The position numbers were made by a program, and so were the translations under genes. Below are positions 24,267 to 33,549 of a DNA stretch of 55,282 nt, piece by piece. The stretch comes from Clostridiales bacterium (GTDB taxonomy: Bacteria; Bacillota; Clostridia; Oscillospirales; Oscillospiraceae). Below the pieces are notes generated by a model. That model ran no database searches. It had not been told where the DNA came from and was given only the letters and a program-made list of their open reading frames with translations. Position 1 is the stretch's first letter; each line of letters starts with the position of its first letter. The stretch lies in the NCBI GenBank assembly GCA_022768185.1, contig JALEMS010000014.1, forward strand, positions 1 to 55,282, given 5' to 3'.

Positions 24267-24812
24267 ATGAACGTTTACGATTTTGAAGTGAAGGACATTT
24301 TCGGCAAGACTGTCTCCCTGCGTGAATACGCCGGCAAGGTGCTGCTCATCATCAACTCCGCCACACACTGCGGCTTCACCGCCCAGTACAACGATCTGGA
24401 GGCGCTCTATGCCGCCTATCGCGACGCCGGCTTCGAGATCCTCGACTTCCCCTGCAACCAGTTCGGCGGCCAGGCCCCCGGCACGGAGGCGGAGATCTCC
24501 ACCTTCTGCCGCACCCGCTTCGGCATCGCCTTCCCGCAGTTTGCCAAAGTCGACGTCAACGGCCCCAACGCCTGCCCGCTGTTCACCTGGCTGAAAGAGC
24601 AGAAGGGCTTTGCCGGCTTCGACCGCAGCCACCCGCTGGCCATGCCGATGCACCAGACGCTGCTGCAGGCAGACCCCGATTATGAGAAAAAGCCGGACAT
24701 CAAATGGAATTTCACCAAATTCCTCATCGACCGCAGCGGCAATGTCGTGGCCCGCTTCGAGCCGATCGACAGCCTCGCCGCCATCGAGGACGCCATCAAC
24801 GAGCTGCTGTAA
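24267..24812 (+). CDS. Glutathione peroxidase family protein (thiol peroxidase)
   Basis: 181 residues. The catalytic Cys is in NSATHCGFT (Cys, not selenocysteine: TGC codon). The catalytic Gln is in FPCNQFGGQAPG and the Trp-Asn pair in KWNFTKFLIDRSG, completing the tetrad. Bacterial homologues usually reduce peroxides with thioredoxin rather than glutathione. The ATG at 24267 has AAGGA upstream; no clear promoter of its own is seen after the preceding terminator, so read-through is possible. Confidence 0.93.
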   Translation: MNVYDFEVKDIFGKTVSLREYAGKVLLIINSATHCGFTAQYNDLEALYAAYRDAGFEILDFPCNQFGGQAPGTEAEISTFCRTRFGIAFPQFAKVDVNGPNACPLFTWLKEQKGFAGFDRSHPLAMPMHQTLLQADPDYEKKPDIKWNFTKFLIDRSGNVVARFEPIDSLAAIEDAINELL

Positions 24813-24823
24813 GCGCAGCCTGC

Positions 24824-24859
24824 AAAAAAACACCCGGGCCGGGCCCGGGTGTTTTTTTG
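24824..24859. terminator. Bidirectional terminator between gpx and tadA genes
   Basis: ACACCCGGG/CCCGGGTGT stem flanked by seven A on one side and seven T on the other. Confidence 0.9.
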
Positions 24860-24886
24860 TCTGTCTTTTCCCTGCTCTGCCCGCAT

Positions 24887-25348
24887 TCAGGCCCGCAGGC
24901 GCTCGAAAAACGCGCGCAGCAGCGCGGCGCTCTCCTCCGCCAGCACGCCGCCGTAAATGGCGGGGCGATGGCCGTAGCGCTCCTCAAACAGGTTGATGAC
25001 GCTGCCGCAGGAGCCGGTGAGCGCGTCCTTCGCGCCGTAGACCACACGCGGAACGCGCGCGTTGACGATGGCTCCGGCGCACATGGGGCACGGCTCGAGC
25101 GTCACATACAGCGTACAGCCGTCCAGCCGCCACGTTCCCAGCGCGGCGCAGGCCTCGCGGATGGCCAGGATCTCCGCATGCGCCGTGGCGTCTGCCGCCG
25201 CGCCCGCGCCGCCCTCGCGCCGGTTGCGCCCGCGGCCGAGCACCGTGCCGTCCGGCCCGGCGATCACGCAGCCCACCGGCACGTCGCCTGCCTCGCCCGC
25301 CTCGCGCGCCAGCGCAAGGGCCAGACGCATATAGTCCTCGCGCTGCAC
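24887..25348 (-). CDS. tadA: tRNA-specific adenosine deaminase
   Basis: 153 residues. TadA deaminates A34 to inosine in tRNA-Arg(ACG). The zinc and catalytic motifs are complete: HAEILAI (His, Glu) and PCPMCAGAI (Cys-Cys). The start is a GTG at 25348, which preserves the family-typical MxxEDYMRLAL opening; an ATG six codons later has GAGGA nearby and is the alternative. It begins 3 nt beyond the pta stop, so the two genes form one transcript. Confidence 0.93.
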   Translation of the reverse strand: MQREDYMRLALALAREAGEAGDVPVGCVIAGPDGTVLGRGRNRREGGAGAAADATAHAEILAIREACAALGTWRLDGCTLYVTLEPCPMCAGAIVNARVPRVVYGAKDALTGSCGSVINLFEERYGHRPAIYGGVLAEESAALLRAFFERLRA

Positions 25349-25351
25349 GGC

Positions 25352-26353
25352 TCAGAGTGCCTGCGCAGCGGTGATAATGGACATCTGATAGACCTCCTCG
25401 GCATTGCAGCCGCGGGACAGGTCGTTGATGGGCGCGTTGAGACCCTGCAGCAGCGGGCCGAAGGCCAGAAAGCCGCCCAGACGCTGGGCGATTTTATAGC
25501 CGATGTTGCCAGACTGCAGCTCGGGGAAAATAAAGGTGTTGGCGCGGCCCGCCACAGGCGAGCCCTTGCACTTGGTCTCCGCCACAACGGGAGACACCGC
25601 CGCGTCAAACTGCAGCTCCCCGTCGACGGCAAGCTCCGGCTCCATCGCGCGCACCTCCGCCAGCGCCGCGCGCACCAGCTCGACGCCCGGCCCCTTGCCG
25701 GAGCCTTTGGTGGAATAGCTGAGCATCGCCACACGCGGCTCGATGCCGAACAGACGGGCCATGCGCGCAGTCTCCACCGTCACCTCCGCCAGCTTGCGCG
25801 CCGCAGAGACAACCACATTGCCGTCCTTGTCCAGCGTGTCCTCATAGCTGATATTGATGGCGCAGTCGCCCATGGCGATGCGCTCGTCCCCGCGCACCAG
25901 GATGAAGCTGGAGCTGACCAGATGCAGGCCCGGCCTGGTCTTCACCAGCTGCAGCGCCGGGCGTACGGTGTCGGCCGTGGAGTAGGTCGCGCCGCCGAGC
26001 AGCGCGTCGGCCCGGCCCTGCTTCACAAGCATGGTGCCGTAATAGTTGCCGCGCAGCAGCATCGCGCGGCATTCCGCAACGGTCTGCTTGCCGCGGCGCA
26101 GGCACGCCATCTCCTCCGCCATCTCATCCAGCCGCGGATCGGTTGCCGGGTCGCAGACGCAGACGCCCGTAATGTCAAAGCCATACTGCGCGGCCGCTGC
26201 GGCCACCGCCTGCGGCTCGCCGACGAGGATCGGCTCGACGATCCCCTCCGCCTTCAGGCGGGACGCGGCCTCAAGGATGCGCGGGTCGGTGCCTTCGGTA
26301 TAAACCAGCGTCCGGGATGTTGCCCGGAGCTGTGCAACAAGATTCTGAAACAT
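25352..26353 (-). CDS. pta: Phosphate acetyltransferase
   Basis: 333 residues, the short Pta form. It interconverts acetyl-CoA and acetyl phosphate for acetate formation and ATP yield. Typical stretches are LVYTEGTDPRILEAA, GMLVKQGRADALLGGATYSTADTVRPALQ-type core, SYSTKGSGKGPGVE and the C-terminal NAPINDLSRGCNAEEVYQM. No ackA is adjacent, so the partner kinase is elsewhere. A promoter lies at 26396-26424 and tadA follows immediately. Confidence 0.95.
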   Translation of the reverse strand: MFQNLVAQLRATSRTLVYTEGTDPRILEAASRLKAEGIVEPILVGEPQAVAAAAAQYGFDITGVCVCDPATDPRLDEMAEEMACLRRGKQTVAECRAMLLRGNYYGTMLVKQGRADALLGGATYSTADTVRPALQLVKTRPGLHLVSSSFILVRGDERIAMGDCAINISYEDTLDKDGNVVVSAARKLAEVTVETARMARLFGIEPRVAMLSYSTKGSGKGPGVELVRAALAEVRAMEPELAVDGELQFDAAVSPVVAETKCKGSPVAGRANTFIFPELQSGNIGYKIAQRLGGFLAFGPLLQGLNAPINDLSRGCNAEEVYQMSIITAAQAL

Positions 26354-26395
26354 GTGCTCCTCCTTTTCTGCCGCCGTTCGCGTGCAGTCAGGTAA

Positions 26396-26424
26396 ATGGT
26401 ATCATCCTGCCGCGCATTTTGCAA
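26396..26424 (-). promoter_or_regulatory. Promoter of pta-tadA
   Basis: TTGCAA (26419-26424), a 17-nt spacer and TACCAT (26396-26401) on the minus strand. Confidence 0.55.
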
Positions 26425-26477
26425 GCGCTTTACCGAAACTGCCGTCGCGCCGCGAAAAAAAGCTGTGAAGATTCCTA

Positions 26478-26506
26478 TTTACAAATCTGCGCGCGTCGAT
26501 TATAAT
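26478..26506 (+). promoter_or_regulatory. Promoter of the XRE-lepA operon
   Basis: TTTACA (26478-26483), a 17-nt spacer and a perfect TATAAT (26501-26506), about 54 nt before the regulator's ATG. Confidence 0.7.
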
Positions 26507-26559
26507 ATACGAACTGTAATATTGTTTTTGTCGTTACACCAGATCAGGAGTTGATACCA

Positions 26560-26874
26560 ATGCCAAACGGCTTTTCACATAACATGGCAGAGCTGCGCCG
26601 CGCGCGGGGCATCCCCCAGCGCCGGGCCGCAGCTGATCTGGGCATCAGCCAGGCGCTGCTGTCCCATTATGAAAACGGTGCGCGCGAGCCGGGCCTCGAC
26701 TTTGTCTGCCGCGCCTGCGCCTATTACAGCGTTACGGCGGATTATCTGCTGGGGCGCAGCCGCTCGCAGGAGAGCGGCGCCTGCGCCGGCACGGACGAGC
26801 TGCGCCGCCTGATTGACGAAATGCGCGCCCTGGCCGACCGGGCTGAGGCCGCGCTGGAAGGAGCCGCGCCATGA
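26560..26874 (+). CDS. XRE family helix-turn-helix regulator
   Basis: 104 residues. The N-terminal Cro/C1 helix-turn-helix ([36 protein letters not shown], residues ~8-43) precedes the typical [14 protein letters not shown], and a short helical tail follows. AGGAG ends 9 nt before the ATG at 26560; the TTG at 26551 directly abuts it and is not usable. The stop overlaps the lepA start (ATGA), so the two are translationally coupled. The target is unknown; autoregulation of this operon is possible but no operator stands out. Confidence 0.85.
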   Translation: MPNGFSHNMAELRRARGIPQRRAAADLGISQALLSHYENGAREPGLDFVCRACAYYSVTADYLLGRSRSQESGACAGTDELRRLIDEMRALADRAEAALEGAAP

Positions 26875-28676
26875 TTGAGCAGAGCCACATCCGCAACTTT
26901 TCCATCATTGCCCACATCGACCACGGCAAGTCCACCCTGTCCGACCGGCTCATCGAGCGCTGCGGCGCAGTGGAGCAGCGCATCATGTCCGACCAGATTC
27001 TGGACAACATGGATCTGGAGCGCGAGCGCGGCATCACCATCAAGGCCCGCGCGGTCGGCCTGCGCTATCAGGCGGACGACGGCGAGGTGTATACCCTCAA
27101 CCTCATCGACACGCCGGGCCATGTCGACTTCAACTATGAGGTCAGCCGGTCGCTGGCCGCCTGCGAGGGCGCAGTGCTGATCGTCGACGCCTCACAGGGC
27201 GTGGAGGCCCAGACGCTGGCCAACACCTATCTGGCGCTGGATCACAATCTGGAGATCCTGCCCGTCGTCAACAAGATCGACCTTCCGGCTGCGGATCCGC
27301 ACCGCGTCAAGGAGGAGATCGAGGAGATCATCGGCATCCCCGCCATGGACGCGCCCGAGATCAGCGCCAAAAACGGCGTCAACATCGAGGCAGTCCTGCA
27401 GGACATCGTCAAAAACGTGCCCGCTCCGCAGGGTGATCCCGCCGCCCCTCTGCGCGCGCTTATTTTCGACAGCCAGTATGACAGCTACCGCGGCGTCATG
27501 GTTCTGCTGCGCGTGTTCGACGGCCAGCTGCGCCGCGACCAGACCGTCCGCCTGATGAGCACCGGCGCAGTCTATAAGGTCGTCGAGGTGGGCCACCTGC
27601 GTCCGATCGGCCTCGACCCGTGCGACTGTCTGTCTGCCGGCGACGTCGGATACTTCACCGCCAGCATCAAAACCGTCTCCGACACCCGCGTGGGCGACAC
27701 CGTCACCGATGCCGAGCGCCCCGCCGCCGAGCCGCTGCCCGGCTACCGTCCGGCGCAGTCGATGGTCTTCTGCGGCGTGTACACCGAGGACGGCTCGAAA
27801 TATCCCGACCTGCGCGACGCACTGGAAAAGCTGCAGCTCAACGACGCCTCGCTCTCCTTCGAGCCGGAAAGCTCCGCCGCGCTGGGCTTCGGCTTCCGCT
27901 GCGGCTTTCTCGGCATGCTGCACATGGAGGTCATCCAGGAACGGCTTGAGCGGGAGTTCGACCTCGACCTCATCACCACGCTGCCGTCGGTCATCTACGA
28001 GGTCACGCGCACCGACGGCACCGTCATCCACGTCGACAATCCGCACAACTATCCCGATCCCGGCTCCATTCTTGAGGCGCGCGAGCCGTTCGTCAAGGTT
28101 TCGATCATCACGCCGCAGGAATTTGTCGGCAACATCATGCCCCTGTGTCAGGACCGCCGGGGCGAGTATAAAAACATGACGTATCTTGACTCGCGTCTGG
28201 TCGAGCTGCATTACGAAATGCCGCTCAACGAGATCATCTACGACTTTTTTGACACCCTCAAGGCCCGTACCAAGGGCTATGCCTCGCTCGACTACGAGCT
28301 GGCCGGCTATGAGCCGTCCGACCTGGTGAAGGTGGATATGCTGCTCAACGGCGACCAGGTGGACGCGCTGTCCTTCATCGCCCACCGCGACAAGGCCTAT
28401 GGCCGTGCACGCCGCCTGTGCGAAAAGCTCAAGGAGAACATCCCGCGCCAGCTGTTCGAGGTGCCCATTCAGGCGGCCATCGGCGGCAAGGTCATCGCCC
28501 GCGAAACCGTCAAGGCCATGCGCAAGGACGTGCTGGCCAAGTGCTACGGCGGCGACATCACACGAAAGAAAAAGCTGCTGGAAAAGCAGAAGGAAGGCAA
28601 AAAGAAAATGCGTCAGCTCGGCACCGTCTCCATCCCGACGGAGGCGTTTCTCGCCGTGCTCAAGCTCGACAGCTGA
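26871..28676 (+). CDS. lepA: Elongation factor 4 (LepA)
   Basis: 601 residues, full length. A ribosome-associated GTPase promoting correct initiation or back-translocation. The G motifs are HIDHGKSTL (G1), DTPGHVDF (G3) and NKIDLP (G4), followed by domains II, III and V and the LepA-specific C-terminus ([23 protein letters not shown]). Its ATG overlaps the preceding XRE gene stop by four bases. No Ile ATA codons were noticed. The 5'-nucleotidase follows after 56 nt with no terminator. Confidence 0.97.
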   Translation: MIEQSHIRNFSIIAHIDHGKSTLSDRLIERCGAVEQRIMSDQILDNMDLERERGITIKARAVGLRYQADDGEVYTLNLIDTPGHVDFNYEVSRSLAACEGAVLIVDASQGVEAQTLANTYLALDHNLEILPVVNKIDLPAADPHRVKEEIEEIIGIPAMDAPEISAKNGVNIEAVLQDIVKNVPAPQGDPAAPLRALIFDSQYDSYRGVMVLLRVFDGQLRRDQTVRLMSTGAVYKVVEVGHLRPIGLDPCDCLSAGDVGYFTASIKTVSDTRVGDTVTDAERPAAEPLPGYRPAQSMVFCGVYTEDGSKYPDLRDALEKLQLNDASLSFEPESSAALGFGFRCGFLGMLHMEVIQERLEREFDLDLITTLPSVIYEVTRTDGTVIHVDNPHNYPDPGSILEAREPFVKVSIITPQEFVGNIMPLCQDRRGEYKNMTYLDSRLVELHYEMPLNEIIYDFFDTLKARTKGYASLDYELAGYEPSDLVKVDMLLNGDQVDALSFIAHRDKAYGRARRLCEKLKENIPRQLFEVPIQAAIGGKVIARETVKAMRKDVLAKCYGGDITRKKKLLEKQKEGKKKMRQLGTVSIPTEAFLAVLKLDS

Positions 28677-28732
28677 CGGTGTGCAGGCTGTCTCCCCCAT
28701 CGTCTATTTTTTTATGAAAGGCAGGACACTCC

Positions 28733-30205
28733 ATGGCAGATCTCAGAAAGCTCACGATTTTGCATTCCAATGACATGCACGGCGATTTTCTGGCCGAGCA
28801 GATCGACGACACGCTCGTGGGCGGCGTTTCGATGCTGTCCGGGTACATTCAAAAGGTACGCTCCGCGGAAGAGAACGTCCTCTACGCCATTGCCGGCGAC
28901 ATGTTCCGCGGCTCGATCATCGACAGCGAGTTCAAGGGCATTTCCACCGTCGATATTATGAACCTGCTGGCTCCGGACGTGGTGAGCCTCGGCAACCATG
29001 AGCTCGACTACGGCGTTGCGCACCTGCTTTTTCTTGAAAAGTGTACCAAGTTCCCCGTCGTCAACGCGAATCTGTACATCAAGACCTCCGGCATGCGTCT
29101 GTTCAATTCGCATGTCATCCTGCACGTGGGCGGCATGAACATTCTGTTTATCGGTCTGCTCACCGAGGAGATCATGACCTCTGCCAAGACGGATCTGCTG
29201 CTGGGCACCTTCGTCAATGTGGCGGACGCCGCTGTCGAAGCCGGCCGCATCATCAACAGCTACAAGTCGATGGACATCGACTTCACCGTGCTGCTGACGC
29301 ACATCGGCTTTGAAGAGGACAAAAAGCTGGCCGCTCTGCTTGACCCGGAATGGGGCGTGGACGTTATCATCGGCGGCCACACGCACACCTTCCCGGACGA
29401 GCCGGCCAAGGTCAACGACGTGCTGATCGTCCAGGCCGGCACCGGCACCGACGTCATCGGCCGCTTCGACATCACCATCAACTGTGACACCAACAGCGTA
29501 CACGACTACACCTGGCGTCTTGTGCCCATCAACGAAAAAACCTGCCCGCGCGACCCCGCGCTGGAGGACCTCATCTACTCCTATAAGCAGCAGACCGATG
29601 ACAAATACGGCCGCGTGCTCACCCGCTTCGACCGTGCGCTCACGCATCCGCGCCGCGAGCAGGAAACCGAGCTGGGCAACCTCTTTGCCGATATTCTGAT
29701 GGAGCACCTCGGCACGGACCTGGTTCTGGTCGGCTCCGGCAGCATCCGGAAAAAGACGTTCGGACCGATCGTTACCCTGCAGGATCTGATGGAGATTTTC
29801 CCCTTCAACGGTCGCATCTACGCCGCAAAGCTTTACGGACGCGATCTGAAGCACGCCATCTGTTATATCTGCCGCGACGAGATGCTCGAAGGGCATACGG
29901 AGTTTTACCAGGTGTCCTCCAATGTGCGCATCAACTACAATTTTGCGCAGAAAAAGCTGCTGCAGTTCACCGTCAACGGCGAGGACGTCGAGGATGACCG
30001 GCTCTACACCGTCGCCCTTCAGGCATACCACTTCAACAACATCTCCTCCTGTCTGGACATCCCGGAGGAAGCCGTGCCCGGCTATGACCATCCCAAATGC
30101 ATCGCCACCTCGGATTTTGACATCCTCCTGGAGCATTTCAATTCCGCCGCACACCTGACCAGCCACATCGACGGCCGCTTCACCATCTCCGACCGCCCGT
30201 TCTGA
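28733..30205 (+). CDS. Bifunctional metallophosphatase / 5'-nucleotidase family protein
   Basis: 490 residues. Metallophosphoesterase domain (~1-270) with ILHSNDMHGDF, the dimetal GNHELDYG and GGHTHTF motifs, then the C-terminal 5'-nucleotidase domain (~300-490; ETELGNLFADI, GSGSIRKKTFG). Unlike secreted UshA-type enzymes it has no signal peptide or anchor, so it is probably cytoplasmic. The substrate may be a nucleotide or sugar nucleotide. AAAGGCAGG precedes the ATG and a strong terminator follows. Confidence 0.9.
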   Translation: MADLRKLTILHSNDMHGDFLAEQIDDTLVGGVSMLSGYIQKVRSAEENVLYAIAGDMFRGSIIDSEFKGISTVDIMNLLAPDVVSLGNHELDYGVAHLLFLEKCTKFPVVNANLYIKTSGMRLFNSHVILHVGGMNILFIGLLTEEIMTSAKTDLLLGTFVNVADAAVEAGRIINSYKSMDIDFTVLLTHIGFEEDKKLAALLDPEWGVDVIIGGHTHTFPDEPAKVNDVLIVQAGTGTDVIGRFDITINCDTNSVHDYTWRLVPINEKTCPRDPALEDLIYSYKQQTDDKYGRVLTRFDRALTHPRREQETELGNLFADILMEHLGTDLVLVGSGSIRKKTFGPIVTLQDLMEIFPFNGRIYAAKLYGRDLKHAICYICRDEMLEGHTEFYQVSSNVRINYNFAQKKLLQFTVNGEDVEDDRLYTVALQAYHFNNISSCLDIPEEAVPGYDHPKCIATSDFDILLEHFNSAAHLTSHIDGRFTISDRPF

Positions 30206-30225
30206 CAAACCGGACCGTTAAAATA

Positions 30226-30267
30226 GCGCCCCGCCCGCTGCATACGCAGCGGGCGGGGCGCCTTTTT
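30226..30267 (+). terminator. Terminator of the XRE-lepA-nucleotidase operon
   Basis: Perfect 16-bp stem GCGCCCCGCCCGCTGC (30226-30241) and its complement, ending in CTTTTT. The remaining bases to 30486 hold no gene I can support. Confidence 0.9.
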
Positions 30268-30486
30268 AAGCGTCAGCCCCGTCAGCAGCACCTGCTGTCA
30301 GGACGGTTCCGGCCTTTTCCTGTACCAAAGCGATTCGATACTCAACCGGCACAGCGCCGAAGCGATCCGGGATTGCGCCGATCCGAATCCCGGCTGGCTG
30401 CATGGCAGGGCGCCTGATCCGTAGAGGCGGCAAACGCTCGATGCAACGAAACGTATCCGTTGGACGCATTGTAAGAATTCGCTGAT

Positions 30487-30885
30487 TCAGTCCGAGGTTT
30501 CGCACGTAGCCAGTACAAAGCCGATCCCGACCAGTCCAAAGCACAAAGACGCAGGAGACCGCCAGGTCAAAACCGGAACCCGCCCCTGCTTCATGCCGCT
30601 CTGAACAACCAGCACACAAAACACGATCATGCATACCAGCAACGCCGCGCGGAATACGCTTCGCATGCGCCTTGTCAGCGGCGCACGCCGCGCGCTCATG
30701 ATCCATTCTGTCACGCTGGCGCACAGGGAGAAGAAAAAGACCGGTGCTGCGACGCACAGCGCAAGGATGGATAAAATTGCGGAGGTCGACCGGAGATAAA
30801 CGCGTGACCAGACCATAACAAAGGCCAGACACAGGGTGGAAAGCAGGGCAAAAAACGTATCTCTGTGAAATTTCGGTCGTTTCAT
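30487..30885 (-). CDS. Hypothetical four-helix membrane protein
   Basis: 132 residues, not recognised. Four hydrophobic helices are visible (FFALLSTLCLAFVMVW, ILSILALCVAAPVFFFSLCA, AALLVCMIVFCVLVVQ, CFGLVGIGFVLATC) with basic loops between, suggesting a small inner-membrane protein. The ATG at 30885 has AAGGAGTG 8 nt upstream. It is downstream of sufC-sufB on the same strand, with a strong hairpin (30955-30990) between, so it is probably a separate unit. No catalytic motif is seen. Confidence 0.6.
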   Translation of the reverse strand: MKRPKFHRDTFFALLSTLCLAFVMVWSRVYLRSTSAILSILALCVAAPVFFFSLCASVTEWIMSARRAPLTRRMRSVFRAALLVCMIVFCVLVVQSGMKQGRVPVLTWRSPASLCFGLVGIGFVLATCETSD

Positions 30886-30954
30886 AGCGGTACACTCCTT
30901 TTTCATCCGGCGTGTTTCGTTTCCCTTCCGCGCCGCTTTGCCCGCAGGATGCAG

Positions 30955-30990
30955 ACATCCACGCTCCGTCTCAACAGAGCGTGGATGTTT
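30955..30990 (-). terminator. Hairpin after sufB (probable terminator)
   Basis: Perfect 12-bp stem ACATCCACGCTC/GAGCGTGGATGT. The T-run (TTTT) is on the plus strand, so intrinsic termination of the minus-strand suf transcript is less certain. Confidence 0.5.
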
Positions 30991-31010
30991 TGATAAGCAA
31001 TATTGTTTTC

Positions 31011-31940
31011 TCAGGACATGAAGCCGTTGAGGATACGATCCTCGGCCTCCTCGGCGGTGAGGCCGAGGGTCTGCAGCTTGAGGATCTGGTCGCCGGCGAT
31101 GCGGCCGATGGCGGCCTCGTGCACCAGCTGCGCGTCGGTGCAGTTGGCGGCGATCTCCGGGATGGAGCGGATCTTCGCGTTGCCCATGATGATCGAGTCG
31201 CACTGGACATGGCCGAAGCAGGCGGCGTTGCCCACCACGCAGGGTCGGAACAGCTGCACCGAATCGTCCTGTGCCACCGAGCGGGACACCACGCGGCCGC
31301 GGGAACCGTCGCCGTTGAGCACGATCTCCATCTCGGAGAGCGCGCGCTGCTCCCCGTGCGTCATCAGGCGCTCGGTGATGACCGTTTCGGCGTCCGCCGC
31401 GCAGACGATCTGCGTCACGCGCTTGGTCGAATCGATGCCGCGGATCTGCGCCGTGTCCATATACAGGCAGGAGCCTTCCCCGACATGCGCCACCGTGGTG
31501 GGGTGCATGACGCGGCCGCCGCGGCCGTTGCCCTCGCCGTAATGCTTTTCGATGTAGTGCACGCGGCAGTTCTTGCCGATGTAGAAGGTGTGGATGCCGT
31601 CGTGACGGGATTCCTCCTCACCGCCGTTGTGAATGCCGCAGCCGGCCACGATCTCCACGTCGCAGTCGTCGCCGACATAAAAATCGTTATACACCGTCTC
31701 GCAGATGCCGGACTCCGTGATGAGCACCGGGATATGGCACGCCTCGTGCTTCGTGCCCGGAGCAATGCGGATGTCGATCCCGGGCTTGTCGGTCTTGGCG
31801 CTGATGGTGATGTGCTCGCTGCTGCCGCGGCCGGCACACTCGGAATCCTTGCGGATGTTGTATGCGCCGGTCGGCTCGCCCTTCATATCGGCGATGGTTT
31901 CCAGCAGGGCGCGATCCTGACTGGTCAGTTCCTTGTTCAT
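31011..31940 (-). CDS. sufB: SUF Fe-S scaffold protein SufB-like (minimal SufBC system)
   Basis: 309 residues, shorter than classical SufB (~470). The beta-helix core and C-terminus match the SufB/SufD family. QCDS (scaffold Cys region) and HEAAIGRI with the conserved Glu are both present, followed by GLTAEEAEDRILNGF. It would assemble Fe-S clusters with the ATPase SufC. No sufD, sufS or sufU is adjacent, so this is the two-gene SUF form known in anaerobes and archaea. The ATG at 31940 follows AAAGGAG and overlaps the sufC stop (ATGA). Confidence 0.9.
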   Translation of the reverse strand: MNKELTSQDRALLETIADMKGEPTGAYNIRKDSECAGRGSSEHITISAKTDKPGIDIRIAPGTKHEACHIPVLITESGICETVYNDFYVGDDCDVEIVAGCGIHNGGEEESRHDGIHTFYIGKNCRVHYIEKHYGEGNGRGGRVMHPTTVAHVGEGSCLYMDTAQIRGIDSTKRVTQIVCAADAETVITERLMTHGEQRALSEMEIVLNGDGSRGRVVSRSVAQDDSVQLFRPCVVGNAACFGHVQCDSIIMGNAKIRSIPEIAANCTDAQLVHEAAIGRIAGDQILKLQTLGLTAEEAEDRILNGFMS

Positions 31941-32674
31941 GCCTTGTTCTCCTTTCGCAGGATCGGGCAGCATTCACGGGTATCGCCGAGAATCTGCGGG
32001 AAAATCTCCTCGGGCGTGCCGCGGTGCAGAATACCGCCGTTACCGACGACCAGCACCTCATCGGCCAAACGGATGATGCGTTCCTGATGGGAAATGATAA
32101 TCATCGTGTTCTCGCGGCGGGCGTGGATGGCCTCAAACGTCTCGGTGAGGCGAGAGAAGCTCCACAGGTCGATACCGGCCTCCGGCTCGTCAAAAATCAT
32201 CAGGCTGCTGTTGCGCGCCAGAATCGTGGCGATCTCGATGCGCTTGACCTCGCCGCCGGAGAGGCTGGTATCCACCTCGCGCAGCAGATAGTCGTTGGCG
32301 CACAGACCCACCCGCGTGAGGTAGGCGCAGGCCTCCGCCTTCGGCAGATCCTCCTTGCCCGAGGCAAGCGACAGCAGATCGCATACCGTCAGGCCCTTGA
32401 AACGCGGGGGCTGCTGGAACCCGTAGCTGATGCCGAGGCGGGCGCGCTCGGTGATGCTCAGGTCGGTGATGTCCTGTCCGTTCCAGAAGATGCGGCCTGC
32501 CGTGGGGGCAGTCAGGCCCATGATGATTTTGGCAAGCGTGGTCTTTCCTCCGCCGTTGGGGCCGGTGAGCACCAGCAGCTTGTGATCCTCAACCGTGAGG
32601 CTGACATCCCTGAGGATGTCCGTGCGGCCTTCCTGGCCGTCCACGATAAAGCTTATGTTTTTCAGCTCAAGCAT
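31937..32674 (-). CDS. sufC: Fe-S assembly ATPase SufC
   Basis: 245 residues. ABC-type ATPase with Walker A TGPNGGGKTTLAKI, Q-loop GFQQPPRFKG, signature LSGGEVKRIEI, Walker B LMIFDEPEAGID and the switch His in IISHQE. It partners the SufB-like protein encoded immediately downstream (4-base overlap). The start at 32674 follows CGGAGG. A promoter lies at 32729-32757, divergent from rex. Confidence 0.95.
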   Translation of the reverse strand: MLELKNISFIVDGQEGRTDILRDVSLTVEDHKLLVLTGPNGGGKTTLAKIIMGLTAPTAGRIFWNGQDITDLSITERARLGISYGFQQPPRFKGLTVCDLLSLASGKEDLPKAEACAYLTRVGLCANDYLLREVDTSLSGGEVKRIEIATILARNSSLMIFDEPEAGIDLWSFSRLTETFEAIHARRENTMIIISHQERIIRLADEVLVVGNGGILHRGTPEEIFPQILGDTRECCPILRKENKA

Positions 32675-32728
32675 AAAACCGTTTCCTCCGGGCGCGGCGC
32701 GCCCTTCCTTAATAGATATTACGCTGTC

Positions 32729-32757
32729 AGTATAGCATTTTTCTGCAAATAATACAA
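32729..32757 (-). promoter_or_regulatory. Promoter of sufC-sufB
   Basis: TTGTAT (32752-32757), a 17-nt spacer and TATACT (32729-32734) preceded by TGC (extended -10) on the minus strand. Confidence 0.6.
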
Positions 32758-32784
32758 GATATATCCGTACATTCCGGGTTGTTC

Positions 32785-32813
32785 TTGTTTTTGTTTTTCG
32801 CCTGTGCTATAAT
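32785..32813 (+). promoter_or_regulatory. Promoter of rex
   Basis: TTGTTT (32785-32790), a 17-nt spacer and a perfect TATAAT (32808-32813) with TGC before it. No Rex operator palindrome is visible nearby. Confidence 0.6.
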
Positions 32814-32883
32814 GAAAACTCCGAAAGACGGCCCACACTGTGCGGTGCGAACGTCCTTCGAACACGCTGCCACGGAGGAGCAC

Positions 32884-33549
32884 ATGAAGCGCACGCGTAT
32901 TTCACCGCAGGTCATCCGCCGTCTGCCCCGTTATCTCGACCAGCTCGACCGGCTGATCGCCGACGGCGCGGTCCGCGTCTCGTCCGCCGAGCTTGGCAGA
33001 CAGATGAAGCTGACCGTTTCGCAGATCCGGCAGGACTTTTCCTGCTTCGGCAAATTCGGCCAGCAGGGCTACGGATACAACACCCGGGTGCTGCGCGCGG
33101 AGATCGCTTCCATTCTGGGCATGGACCGGCGGCATACTGCCGTGCTCGTCGGCGCCGGCAACCTTGGCCGCGCTCTGCTGCAGAACTTTGGCTTTGCACA
33201 GTACGGCTTCCGGATGCTGGCCGCCTTCGACGTGCTGCCCGGCCTGTGCGGCAGCAGCATCGCCGGCGTGCCCGTATACCACGCATCCGAGCTGCCCGCC
33301 TTTCTGGCGGAAAACCGGATAGACGCCGCCGTGCTCGCCGTACCGCAGCAGCAGGCCGTTCAGACGGCCGCGCAGCTGGCCGGACTGGGCGTGCGCGCGA
33401 TCTGGAATTTTACCAATCAGGATCTGCACCTGTCAGACCCGAACGTGCTTGTTGAAAGCATCCGCTTCTCGGACAGCCTGCTGGCGCTGAGCTACTACAT
33501 GAAGCAGCAGGCCGCGTCCGACGACCGTAAACTGGAGGAGCCGCATTGA
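32884..33549 (+). CDS. rex: Redox-sensing transcriptional repressor Rex
   Basis: 221 residues. The N-terminal winged helix (ISPQVIRRLPRYLDQLDRL; SSAELGRQMKLTVSQIRQDFSCFGKFGQQGYGY) matches Rex, and the Rossmann domain has the NAD(H) loop VGAGNLGRALL. Rex senses NADH/NAD+ and represses fermentation genes. The C-terminal domain-swap helix (RFSDSLLALSYYMKQQ) is present. The ATG at 32884 follows GGAGGAG. Its stop overlaps the TTG start of an SLH-domain gene, an unusual partnership. Confidence 0.95.
   Translation: MKRTRISPQVIRRLPRYLDQLDRLIADGAVRVSSAELGRQMKLTVSQIRQDFSCFGKFGQQGYGYNTRVLRAEIASILGMDRRHTAVLVGAGNLGRALLQNFGFAQYGFRMLAAFDVLPGLCGSSIAGVPVYHASELPAFLAENRIDAAVLAVPQQQAVQTAAQLAGLGVRAIWNFTNQDLHLSDPNVLVESIRFSDSLLALSYYMKQQAASDDRKLEEPH

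Noticed and set aside
30266..30486. Possible reading frame downstream of the small membrane protein
   Set aside because: It only continues a frame that is a shadow of the membrane protein gene; no start with a ribosome-binding site, no recognisable motif.
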